In this document: positions 56,347 to 64,000 of the stretch, piece by piece | Position numbering within the stretch: the first letter of the stretch is position 1 | Layout: each line of letters starts with the position of its first letter | Assembly (NCBI RefSeq): GCF_000377985.1 | Contig: NZ_KB899043.1 | Location: forward strand, 1-64,000 | Reading direction: 5' to 3' | Length of the DNA stretch: 64,000 nucleotides | Source: Sporolactobacillus vineae DSM 21990 = SL153 | Lineage (GTDB): Bacteria; Bacillota; Bacilli; Bacillales; Sporolactobacillaceae | Program-made: the position numbers and the translations under genes | The notes under the pieces: generated by a model | Database searches by the model: none | What the model was told of the DNA's origin: nothing | What the model saw: the letters and a program-made list of their open reading frames with translations, nothing else

Positions 56347-58159
56347 GGCTCATCCGGAACACGGCCATGAACGCTTCCTGCGGCACTTCGACGCTGCCGA
56401 CCGCCTTCATCCGCTTCTTGCCTTCTTTTTGCTTCTCAAGCAGTTTTCTTTTCCGCGAGACATCGCCGCCGTAACATTTGGCCAGCACATTTTTACGCAG
56501 CGCCTTGATCGTCGACCGGGCGATAATTTTCAGCCCGATCGCTGCCTGAATCGGCACTTCGAACTGCTGGCGGGGAATCAGTTCCTTCAGCTTGTCAACG
56601 ATCGCCTTTCCGCGGTCGAACGCGAATTCCTTATGGACGATGACCGAGAGTGCATCCACTTTATCTCCGTTCAGCAGAATATCCATTTTTACCAGATCGC
56701 TGACCCGGTACCCGTCCATCTCATAGTCCAGGGAAGCATAGCCCTTTGTATTCGACTTCAGTGCGTCAAAAAAGTCGTACATAATTTCCGACAGTGGTAA
56801 ATCATAGATGACATTGGAACGCGTCGTGTCGAGAGATTCCATCGTTTTGAACTCGCCGCGTTTGTGCTGGCAAAGCTCCATTACCGGACCGATAAAATCG
56901 TTCGGCGTCATGATCGTTGCCCGGACATAAGGTTCGGCGATCGTATCAATGTACTTCCGCTCCGGCATCTCGGACGGATTCCCGACCTCAACCGTCGTGC
57001 CGTCTGTCTTTTTCACTTTATAAATGACACTGGGCGCGGTCGCGATCAGGTCAATGTTGAATTCACGCTCCAGCCGTTCCTGGACGATATCCATGTGCAG
57101 CAGTCCGAGGAACCCGCAGCGAAAACCGAAGCCGAGCGCCTCGGAGGTCTCCGGTTCATACTGCAGGGCGGCGTCGTTCAGTTCCAGGCGGCCGAGTGCC
57201 TCGCGCAGATCGTCATACTTCGCCGAATCGATCGGATAGAGACCACAGTAAACCATTGGGTTCATTTTGCGGTACCCGGGAAGCGGTGCCGCTGCCGGCC
57301 GGTCGGCGAGCGTAATCGTATCGCCGACCCGTGTGTCGTGAACCGATTTAATCGAAGCAGTCAGAAATCCAACATCACCGACTGACAGGGCATCCCGCGT
57401 CTCAATTTTCGGCGTGGATACTCCGACCTCAAGCACTTCAAATGTTTTATTATTGTCCATCAGTTTGATCGTATCGCCGACCCGGACAGTCCCGTCAATG
57501 ACCCTTATGTAAACGACGACCCCGCGATAGGAATCATAGAGGGAATCGAAAATCAGCGCCCGCAGCGGTGCATCCGGATCTCCTGAGGGTGCCGGGATTT
57601 TTTCAATGATCTGCTTCAGCACTTCATCGGTGCCGAGCCCCGTCTTGGCCGAAGCGAGCACGGCGTCCGACGCGTCCAGGCCGATGACGTCCTCAATTTC
57701 CTTCTTGACACGGTCCGGATCGGCATTGGGCAGATCGATCTTGTTAATCACCGGAATGATCTCCAGGTTGTTCTCCAGCGCAAGGTATACATTCGCCAGT
57801 GTCTGCGCCTGGACGCCCTGTACCGCGTCGACAACCAGAAGCGCCCCTTCGCACGCAGCCAGGCTCCGAGAAACTTCATAAGAAAAGTCGACATGCCCGG
57901 GGGTGTCGATCAGATGGAAAATATAATCCTCGCCATTCGGCGCCTTATAATTCAGTTCAACAGCGTTCAGCTTAATCGTGATGCCGCGCTCCCGCTCCAG
58001 ATCCATCTCATCGAGCGTCTGCGCCTTCATTTCCCGTTTGGCCAGCGCCTGTGTCGCTTCGAGAATGCGGTCGGCAAGCGTCGACTTTCCGTGGTCAATA
58101 TGTGCGATAATTGAAAAATTACGGATGTGCGACTGTCTGTCGTTCCTGCTGCCCTTCAT
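56336..58159 (-). CDS. lepA: elongation factor 4 (LepA)
   Basis: 607 residues. GTPase domain with [24 protein letters not shown] and [12 protein letters not shown]-like domains II, III and V, and the LepA-specific C-terminal domain ending in [17 protein letters not shown]. Back-translocates or aids ribosome assembly. ATG follows AGGAGGAAC. Confidence 0.98.
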   Translation of the reverse strand: MKGSRNDRQSHIRNFSIIAHIDHGKSTLADRILEATQALAKREMKAQTLDEMDLERERGITIKLNAVELNYKAPNGEDYIFHLIDTPGHVDFSYEVSRSLAACEGALLVVDAVQGVQAQTLANVYLALENNLEIIPVINKIDLPNADPDRVKKEIEDVIGLDASDAVLASAKTGLGTDEVLKQIIEKIPAPSGDPDAPLRALIFDSLYDSYRGVVVYIRVIDGTVRVGDTIKLMDNNKTFEVLEVGVSTPKIETRDALSVGDVGFLTASIKSVHDTRVGDTITLADRPAAAPLPGYRKMNPMVYCGLYPIDSAKYDDLREALGRLELNDAALQYEPETSEALGFGFRCGFLGLLHMDIVQERLEREFNIDLIATAPSVIYKVKKTDGTTVEVGNPSEMPERKYIDTIAEPYVRATIMTPNDFIGPVMELCQHKRGEFKTMESLDTTRSNVIYDLPLSEIMYDFFDALKSNTKGYASLDYEMDGYRVSDLVKMDILLNGDKVDALSVIVHKEFAFDRGKAIVDKLKELIPRQQFEVPIQAAIGLKIIARSTIKALRKNVLAKCYGGDVSRKRKLLEKQKEGKKRMKAVGSVEVPQEAFMAVFRMSHDD

Positions 58160-58281
58160 GCATGTTCCTCCTGCCGTTAACCCTATTCCGATTCGATTAT
58201 ATCATATCCGCCGGCACGCGGGGTTCCAACGCCGGCAGCAGGTCCGGCGCGTGTCCTGAATTCCCGTATTAAAGGATAGGA

Positions 58282-58611
58282 TTAAAAGAGCAGTTGAATC
58301 ACACTGTCGACAAGTCCGGCAATTGAACGGATGCACGTCAGGAAAAAATGTGAAATAACCGATGAAAATGAATTCCCGGCCCGGCTGATCCCCGGGGCTG
58401 CCTGCGGCGACGCTTCCGGCCGGCTGCTCTGGGCAACGGGCGCATCCGCTGTCGCCGTCTGCGCCTGCGGCGGAATAATCAGCTTTTGCGCCGGCAGATT
58501 CACTTGTGTCTGCGGGGACTGCGCATCGCGGACGATTACGGTACCATACACCACACTGACCAGCAAAAGGCAAAAAATAACGGCGATCTCAATCGTCCAG
58601 CGTTTCAGCAT
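58282..58611 (-). CDS. yqxA: YqxA family protein (DUF3679)
   Basis: 109 residues from ATG at 58609-58611, 6 nt after GGGGGTG. N-terminal membrane helix, a Pro/Gln/Ala-rich linker, and a short C-terminal segment ISHFFLTCIRSIAGLVDSVIQ. In B. subtilis yqxA lies between spoIIP and lepA; here it follows gpr directly and spoIIP is missing. Family call rests on position and the N- and C-terminal pattern. Confidence 0.65.
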   Translation of the reverse strand: MLKRWTIEIAVIFCLLLVSVVYGTVIVRDAQSPQTQVNLPAQKLIIPPQAQTATADAPVAQSSRPEASPQAAPGISRAGNSFSSVISHFFLTCIRSIAGLVDSVIQLLF

Positions 58612-58701
58612 CCATGCCACCCCCTGATATAGCCTGTCCTTTTTTATTCCTATGCAGGAGTATTCAGGTTCATGTGCTGAACCTCGATTTTTCTTCCTGC
58701 A

Positions 58702-59781
58702 TTAATGGGTAAAGTGGCCTGTATTTGACTGATCCACCTGCTTGTGCAGCGCCGCGTTCAGCCCCTGAGCGAGCACATTGCCCATTTTCTCGATGAAAAA
58801 ATCAACCTCTTTCGGGGTCACCATTAACTTTGTTCCTGAAGCGCCGAGTGCCTCCTCGATCAGCTGTGCCTTTTCCTGTTCATCCAGCGTTCCGACCATA
58901 CCGAGGAAAGCGGCCCGATTTTCCTTGCTCGGCAGCTGCCATTTCTTATAGTCGACTTTCTCACCGAAAGGAATCCATGAAGGAACCAGCGACTTTGAAG
59001 GGCTATTATCGCTCATTTCCCGCTGCAGGTGGCGGAGCAGGAGATCGAGGACATCGCTGGTAATCGTCACCGCATCGACCACCGTCGGCACGCCGACGGC
59101 AATGACCGGAATGCCCAGCGTGTCGCGGCTCAGTTCCTTGCGGTTGTTGCCGATTCCCGACCCTGGATGGATCCCGCTGTCGGCGACCTGGATCGTCGTG
59201 TTCACCCGCTCCATCGAACGGGCAGCCAGTGCATCGATGGCAATCAGAAAGTCCGGCTTTGTTTTCTCGATCACGCCAAGAATGATATCACTCGTTTCGA
59301 TGCCGGTGACGCCCATCACACCCGGCGTGATCGCACTGACCGGGCGGTAGCCCGGCTGAACATTCTGCGGCTGAAGATCGAACATGTGCTTGGTCACCAG
59401 CACGTTATCAACGACACTCGGCCCAAGCGCATCAGGCGTAACCTTCCAGTTGCCCAGTCCGACGATCAGGCAGCTGGCTTCAGCCGGAATGCCAAGATCC
59501 TCGACGAAACGGGCAAAGTAACGGGCAAAGATCTTCTCCGTCTTCTCTTCTGCTTCCGTATCGCCGCCGCGCAGCTCCCTGGCTTCAAAAGTCAGATAGG
59601 ATCCCGCTTTTTTATTCATCCGCTTCGCCGCTTCGGAATCGATTTTCATCCAGGTAATATGGACGCCGTTCTCCGCTTTTTCCTCACGAATAACCCCTGG
59701 TTTCGCCGCTTCCCCGCCGCTTGATTCAATCGCGAGGTCCGTGCGGATCCCATAATTGATTAATTCCGGTCCGTCTGCCAT
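58702..59781 (-). CDS. gpr: germination protease Gpr
   Basis: 359 residues, aspartic-type endoprotease that degrades small acid-soluble proteins when spores germinate. The N-terminal propeptide region [11 protein letters not shown] resembles the SASP cleavage motif and is autoprocessed. Conserved blocks [22 protein letters not shown] and [14 protein letters not shown] are present. Divergent from rpsT. Expected to be forespore-expressed; a promoter was not identified. Confidence 0.96.
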   Translation of the reverse strand: MADGPELINYGIRTDLAIESSGGEAAKPGVIREEKAENGVHITWMKIDSEAAKRMNKKAGSYLTFEARELRGGDTEAEEKTEKIFARYFARFVEDLGIPAEASCLIVGLGNWKVTPDALGPSVVDNVLVTKHMFDLQPQNVQPGYRPVSAITPGVMGVTGIETSDIILGVIEKTKPDFLIAIDALAARSMERVNTTIQVADSGIHPGSGIGNNRKELSRDTLGIPVIAVGVPTVVDAVTITSDVLDLLLRHLQREMSDNSPSKSLVPSWIPFGEKVDYKKWQLPSKENRAAFLGMVGTLDEQEKAQLIEEALGASGTKLMVTPKEVDFFIEKMGNVLAQGLNAALHKQVDQSNTGHFTH

Positions 59782-59855
59782 CTGACCGATCCCTCCCTGT
59801 TATTAAAAAGGCTCATATTCCTAGCCTGTTCGACATGACAAATTTCATTCATCGA

Positions 59856-59884
59856 TTGCAAAAGACTGCCTGCTTTGATACAAT
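59856..59884 (+). promoter_or_regulatory. sigma-A promoter of rpsT
   Basis: -35 TTGCAA (59856-59861), 17-bp spacer, -10 TACAAT (59879-59884). It leaves a leader of about 110 nt before rpsT. Confidence 0.8.
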
Positions 59885-59918
59885 ACAGTTTGTCAGAATG
59901 ATCTCTGCTTATGCAATT

Positions 59919-59964
59919 GGCTGCAACATCCGGAACCCATGACGTTCCTGCAGCCTTTTATTTA
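59919..59964 (+). promoter_or_regulatory. terminator-like hairpin in the rpsT leader
   Basis: Stem GGCTGCA/TGCAGCC (59919-59925 and 59949-59955) enclosing GGAAC/GTTCC, followed directly by TTTTATTTAT. It lies between the promoter and the rpsT ribosome binding site, a layout that suggests attenuation or autoregulation. Confidence 0.6.
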
Positions 59965-60002
59965 TGACTGGCCGGGAATTCAGGAATCTGGAGGTGAATG
60001 AA

Positions 60003-60269
60003 ATGCCAAACATTAAATCTGCAATCAAGCGTGTGAAAACAAGCGAAGCGAACCGTCAGCACAATGTTGCCTACAAGTCGGCGGTACGCACGGCAATCAA
60101 GTCGTTCAATGAAAAAGTCGGTGAAAAAGACATTGATGCTGCTAAAGCTGCTTTTCTTGAAGCAACCAAGAAAGTTGACAAAGCGGCAAACAAGGGCCTG
60201 ATTCACAAAAATAAAGCAGCTCATGAAAAATCACGGCTGTCCAGGAAATTAAACGATCTGAATGCCTGA
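60003..60269 (+). CDS. rpsT: 30S ribosomal protein S20
   Basis: 88 residues, MPNIKSAIKRVKTSEANRQ to RLSRKLNDLNA, basic and helical. GGAGGTGA is 5 nt before ATG at 60003; the earlier in-frame start at 59964 is inside the leader. Monocistronic. Confidence 0.97.
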   Translation: MPNIKSAIKRVKTSEANRQHNVAYKSAVRTAIKSFNEKVGEKDIDAAKAAFLEATKKVDKAANKGLIHKNKAAHEKSRLSRKLNDLNA

Positions 60270-60274
60270 AGGGG

Positions 60275-60325
60275 TAAAAAAAAACAGGGTCACCGGAATT
60301 CCGGTGGCTCTGTTTTTTTTTACCC
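60275..60325. terminator. bidirectional terminator between rpsT and holA
   Basis: Stem CAGGGTCACCGG/CCGGTGGCTCTG (one mismatch and G:U pairs) with A-run and T-run of nine on opposite sides. Confidence 0.93.
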
Positions 60326-60354
60326 CTTTCGAAGCGCCATCCGATGCGCCTGAT

Positions 60355-61389
60355 TCACGCTGCAGATGAAATGCGGCGGATCAACAGCTCCAGCCCCAGA
60401 AGCTTGTCTGTCCGGCCGGTTTTGATCCGATCGTCCGTTTCTGCGCACCGTGCCAGAACCTGTTCCATCGCCTCGGTGCTGAACATGCCCGCCTGCTCCG
60501 CCGCCATTTTGACAGCATAAGGATGGGCATTGATCTTGGCGGCAATCGCTTTCTGCGTGTAACCCGCATCACGGTAAGCGGCCACCTGATAGACCATCCG
60601 AAATTGCCGTTCCAGCAGGGCGAGAAGTTTCAGCGGTTCTTCTTTCATCGCAACAAGTTCATGAAGCAGGTGAAGTGCATCAACCGTCCGTCTTTCCATC
60701 ACATTGTTTACGAGCAGAAAGACATTGGTTTCAAGTGACCGGGAGCCGATCTCAAGAACGGCTTCGCGGTCGATCGGCCGCTCCTTGCCGCAGTACAGAG
60801 CACATTTTTCAACCTCACCGGCAAGCCGTGCCAGATTCTGCCCGGCGGAGGCAACCAGCTGTTCGTGGCCGCCCCGCGTATAGGTTGCTCCGTATTTCAG
60901 TGCAATTGTTTCCATCAGCCCGTACAGCGTTGCATCGGAGACGTACGACAGTTCATAGACCTTCGCCTTTTTCTCAAGCGTCTTAACAAGACTTTTCCGC
61001 CGGTCCAGTTTCTCATATGGTGCAACGAGCACAACTACCGTATCGGGTGACGGGTTGTCCAGGTAGCTTTTCAGCGAGGGCAGATGATGATCCTGTTTCG
61101 CCTTGACTTTCTCCGCGGTCAGAAAATAAGGGTTCTCGATCAGCACGACTTTCTTGCTGCCCATAAACGGAACCGTTTCTGCCTCTTCAATCGCTTCCTG
61201 CACCGGCGCTTCCAGCATATCGTACCGTGACAGGTTAAACTCCCGCTCTTCCTCCGGCAATGCTGCCTGAATAATCTGCTTCATCATGAAGCGAATCAGA
61301 TAATCCTGCGAACCATATAAAAGAAATACGGGCGCAAGCGGTTTTTTTATGGAAAGATCTGCTGATTTTCTGAATGCCAGTGTGCTCAT
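60355..61389 (-). CDS. holA: DNA polymerase III subunit delta
   Basis: 344 residues from ATG at 61387-61389; the frame continues to 61473 but the extension is not supported by family length. Clamp-loader AAA+-like fold: PVFLLYGSQDYLIRF, NLSRYDMLEAPVQEAIEEAET (in parts) and PFMGSKKVVLIENPYFLT match HolA/YqeN. No functional Walker A, as normal. Loads the beta clamp with tau and delta prime. Divergence: AAAAGGG abuts the ATG, so the start remains uncertain by a few codons. Confidence 0.92.
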   Translation of the reverse strand: MSTLAFRKSADLSIKKPLAPVFLLYGSQDYLIRFMMKQIIQAALPEEEREFNLSRYDMLEAPVQEAIEEAETVPFMGSKKVVLIENPYFLTAEKVKAKQDHHLPSLKSYLDNPSPDTVVVLVAPYEKLDRRKSLVKTLEKKAKVYELSYVSDATLYGLMETIALKYGATYTRGGHEQLVASAGQNLARLAGEVEKCALYCGKERPIDREAVLEIGSRSLETNVFLLVNNVMERRTVDALHLLHELVAMKEEPLKLLALLERQFRMVYQVAAYRDAGYTQKAIAAKINAHPYAVKMAAEQAGMFSTEAMEQVLARCAETDDRIKTGRTDKLLGLELLIRRISSAA

Positions 61390-61514
61390 CCCTTTTGAAC
61401 AGTCAAAACAATGATTCCGAAATGTTCCCCTCAGTACCTCTTTCACTTTATCGTGCCTGAACTTCTTTGGCAAGACCTGTCTGCCTTAAACGACGGCCCG
61501 GTTCTTAACCGGAC

Positions 61515-61549
61515 AAAAAAAACAGGACGGCATCATCCGGCCGCCCCTG
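61515..61549 (-). terminator. terminator after comEC
   Basis: Leftward stem CAGGGGCGGC/GCCGTCCTG with an 8-nt loop followed by eight T. A second hairpin CCGGTT/AACCGG lies just beyond (61498-61512). The rest of 61390-61685 shows no gene. Confidence 0.75.
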
Positions 61550-61685
61550 CTCTATATGAACGCCGGACCGGTGAAGCCTAGGACAGCACCGGTTCAGCGA
61601 TGTTCGTTCTTTATCTATTTTATCCTATGTCGCCGCGACTTATCGGTGACAACTCTTGTCAGGGCAGAGCAAATGATGGAAAAAG

Positions 61686-64000
61686 TCATTCCCGGACAGC
61701 CGTTTCAATCCGGTCAATCCGATGGTCCGTGAACAGGAATCGAATCGCGCCCGACTGATCGGTGCGGATCGTCTGCACACGATATTTTTTCAGCCGCTGA
61801 ATGATTTCTTCGTGCGGATGCCCGTAACGGTTGTTTTTCCCGGCAGAGACAATCGCAACCGACGGCTTTACGGCTTCCAGCCAGCGCGCCGACGTCGATG
61901 TCCGGCTGCCGTGATGCCCGAGCTTCAGCACGTCCGCCTGAACCGGTATTCGCCGGCTCAGGATCTTTTGTTCACCGGTAACGGGAAGATCGCCGGTAAA
62001 CAGCCAGTGGCTGCCGCCGAGAAAGGTCCGGATCACGATGGAGTTTCCATTGGTGTCCTCAGCCCGGCCGATCGGAGACAAGATGTCAAAATCCGCGGAG
62101 CCAACCGGCAAAGTTTGCCCCGCTCCCAGCACCGTCATCCTTGCTCCGTTCTGAACCGCTTCCCGGAATAATTTCAGATCATCCGGATCGGGGTCAAAAT
62201 AGGCGCTGACGACCAGCTTCTTTACCGAGACACCGGCAAGCACCTGTTTCATTCCGCCCACGTGGTCGTAATCCTTGTGGGTCATCACCACAGCATCAAG
62301 CTGATCGATACGTGCTGCACGCAATTCATGGAGCACGACATCGCGTCCGACATCAAACGAGCGCTTCGGTGTCTGCCAGGCCTGTCTGGGAAAAGGCAGC
62401 GTGCCGCCGCTGTCGATCAATACAGACCCTTGCCGGTGCGGCAGACGAATCAGGATGCTGTCGCCCTGTCCGACATCGAGAAAGGTGACTGAACCATAAG
62501 GATCGATCAAATCGGACAGAAAGACCAGTCCGTAAATGGACAGAAATGCGAGAAGCGGCAGAAACACCGTCCAGTGCCTGTCGACGGTTTCCCAGACAAT
62601 CAGTGCCAGTGCAAGAATAATGATCGCTGCGGCCAGCATCCATTCCGCCATGGCACCGTAATTGAGCTGGAGAAACGGATGGCGGAACAGCGCGCGCAGC
62701 ATCTGATGCGGAAAGCGCAGCAGCAGATCCAGCACCGGTGACATCAGCAGCGGAGCAGATGGGAAAAACAGACTTGTCAGATAGGCGGCAAAAGCCAGCG
62801 GCATGATCATAAGGGTTAAGAAAGGCACGAAGAAAATGCTCAGGAAAAAGCCGACAACGGACAACTGATAAAAATGGTATACGGCAATCGGGAACGCCGC
62901 CATTTCGCAGATCATCGACAGCATCAGAAGACGCATCACCGGAGATTTGTGCCGCCTCATCACTTCCGGTGCGGCGAGAATCACAGCAAAGGTCACGGCA
63001 AAGGAGAGCTGAAAGCCCAGGTCGTAAACGGTCGGCGGATGCGCAAAAACCATGATCAGGCAGGAAAAGGAGAGCATATCGGTCATGCTCAGGCGATTCC
63101 GGCCAATGATCGCCCCGATAAACATTAGGGCGGCAGTCAGCCCTGAGCGAACGGCAGAAGGCTGCGCTCCGGTCAGGAGAACATACACGGGAATCAGCAG
63201 CAGAAGGCTGAAGAGGGCATATTCTTTAACCACACCGGCCCGGCGCAGCACGAAATAGAGAAAACCGAAAATAACTGTAATGTGCATGCCGGAAACGACA
63301 AGAAGATGAACGAGCCCGAACAGCCTGTATGCATCAATCAGATCCGGATCCATCGCCTGATCATCGCCGAAGACCAGCGCTTTGATCATCCCGGCACTCT
63401 GCGGTGTAAATGTTCGGTCGATCCGGTTCAGCTGATCCATCCGCATACGGTTCAGCCGGTCAAGCAGATCCGGATCGGCGTCTGCATAATCCTGAATACC
63501 CTCTGCCTGAAACTGCCAGAAAATCTGCTGTTTTTTCAGATAGTCACGATAGTCGAAAGCATGAAAATTGGTCGGTTCCGGAGGTTGTACCAGTTTCCCT
63601 TCAAGGCGGCTGAAAAGACCGGGCTTCAACGCCTTCATCAGCCTGTTTTTATCTGCAGCTTTTCGCAGGCGAACCAGTACTTGAATACGCTCACCGCTTT
63701 CGGTCCGAAGCGTAAAGCGCAGCCGGTCCCCGTCAAAGACGGGAATATCCGTGATTTTCCCCGTGATGACGGTCGTCTGCGGAGAAAGCCCGGATGTGTT
63801 CTGAATAAAGAAGTGGTCGTCAGCGGCAACGGCAAGAAAGACCGTCACCAGGATCAGAAACAGCGGGTACTGTCTGGCTGCGGCCAGATAAGTGAGATAA
63901 ACAAGGACAAGGCACACGGGCACTAAAGCATTTGATGAAGCAAACCAGGCGGACAGGCAGGCACACAGTGCAGGAAGATGCCACTTCCCTGTCAGTGCGC
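61686..64000 (-). CDS. comEC: DNA internalisation competence protein ComEC/Rec2, 5' end beyond window
   Basis: Transmembrane channel for single-stranded DNA uptake. The frame is open to the window edge; residues read beyond the first internal start (63923) are ALTGKWHLPALCACL and onward, so a few N-terminal codons are probably missing. Order: N-terminal membrane and OB-fold (DUF4131) region, competence domain with GLVHLLVVSGMHITVIFGF and further helices, and a C-terminal metallo-beta-lactamase domain with THKDYDHVGGMK and GHHGS motifs. With the comG pseudopilins this gives two parts of the uptake machine in one window. Confidence 0.95.
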   Translation of the reverse strand, partial: ALTGKWHLPALCACLSAWFASSNALVPVCLVLVYLTYLAAARQYPLFLILVTVFLAVAADDHFFIQNTSGLSPQTTVITGKITDIPVFDGDRLRFTLRTESGERIQVLVRLRKAADKNRLMKALKPGLFSRLEGKLVQPPEPTNFHAFDYRDYLKKQQIFWQFQAEGIQDYADADPDLLDRLNRMRMDQLNRIDRTFTPQSAGMIKALVFGDDQAMDPDLIDAYRLFGLVHLLVVSGMHITVIFGFLYFVLRRAGVVKEYALFSLLLLIPVYVLLTGAQPSAVRSGLTAALMFIGAIIGRNRLSMTDMLSFSCLIMVFAHPPTVYDLGFQLSFAVTFAVILAAPEVMRRHKSPVMRLLMLSMICEMAAFPIAVYHFYQLSVVGFFLSIFFVPFLTLMIMPLAFAAYLTSLFFPSAPLLMSPVLDLLLRFPHQMLRALFRHPFLQLNYGAMAEWMLAAAIIILALALIVWETVDRHWTVFLPLLAFLSIYGLVFLSDLIDPYGSVTFLDVGQGDSILIRLPHRQGSVLIDSGGTLPFPRQAWQTPKRSFDVGRDVVLHELRAARIDQLDAVVMTHKDYDHVGGMKQVLAGVSVKKLVVSAYFDPDPDDLKLFREAVQNGARMTVLGAGQTLPVGSADFDILSPIGRAEDTNGNSIVIRTFLGGSHWLFTGDLPVTGEQKILSRRIPVQADVLKLGHHGSRTSTSARWLEAVKPSVAIVSAGKNNRYGHPHEEIIQRLKKYRVQTIRTDQSGAIRFLFTDHRIDRIETAVRE

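Overview
The window is chromosomal DNA from an endospore-forming Bacillota. Gene order follows the Bacillus subtilis comEC to comG / yqgN region almost gene for gene, and sporulation or germination genes (gpr, yqxA, yqfC, yqfD) are present. Base composition looks near 50 % G+C. That combination suggests a Bacillales lineage outside Bacillus proper, possibly Sporolactobacillaceae. The family name is inference; the Bacillales placement is well supported by synteny.

Layout. 1-1071: the 5' part of an IS110-family element whose recombinase runs off the left edge, with a structured non-coding end that could encode a bridge RNA. 1126-7566: accessory and metabolic genes (an FbpA-like small protein, the MntH manganese transporter behind a Fur-family-like operator, an L,D-transpeptidase, an aldo/keto reductase, a proline iminopeptidase-like hydrolase, a YczE-like membrane protein). 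7871-10159: a competence pseudopilin operon comGC-GD-GE-GF-GG-yqzE that lacks comGA and comGB upstream. 10192-15251: methyltransferase, glucokinase, 5-formyl-THF cyclo-ligase, rpmG, and a two-gene unit with an MltG-like LysM-type domain. 15477-20570: PBP2, superoxide dismutase, a WsaF-like glycosyltransferase and five tRNA genes (Asn, Met, His, Ile-CAU, Ser). 20712-28668: NfeD, a LysM protein, ispG, nitroreductase, a soluble sporulation-type histidine kinase, DUF2624, nfo, yqfQ, ispH. 28757-45869 is almost all leftward housekeeping: yqfO, trmK, sigA, dnaG, yqxD, ccpN, recO, yqzL, era, cdd, dgkA, ybeY, pgpH, phoH, yqfD, yqfC, floA, yqeY, rpsU. 46093-64000: a Na/Pi cotransporter, then the HrcA heat-shock operon (hrcA-grpE-dnaK-dnaJ-prmA-rsmE-mtaB) behind a perfect CIRCE element, hemW, lepA, yqxA, gpr, rpsT, holA and comEC, which runs off the right edge.

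Functional themes: DNA uptake (comEC and comG pseudopilins), replication, repair and transcription (dnaG, sigA, holA, recO, nfo), protein quality control (HrcA regulon), MEP isoprenoid synthesis (ispG, ispH), translation (tRNAs, rpmG, rpsU, rpsT, lepA, era, rsmE, prmA, mtaB, trmK), cell envelope (PBP2, L,D-transpeptidase, dgkA, floA) and sporulation. Departures from the B. subtilis order are informative: comGA/comGB, spoIIP, glyQS, yqfL, yqeZ and the pst genes are not at their usual places. No CRISPR array, prophage or classical defence island is visible. The strongest candidates for unusual biology are the IS110 non-coding end, the headless comG operon, the operator on the mntH promoter and a terminator-like hairpin in the rpsT leader.
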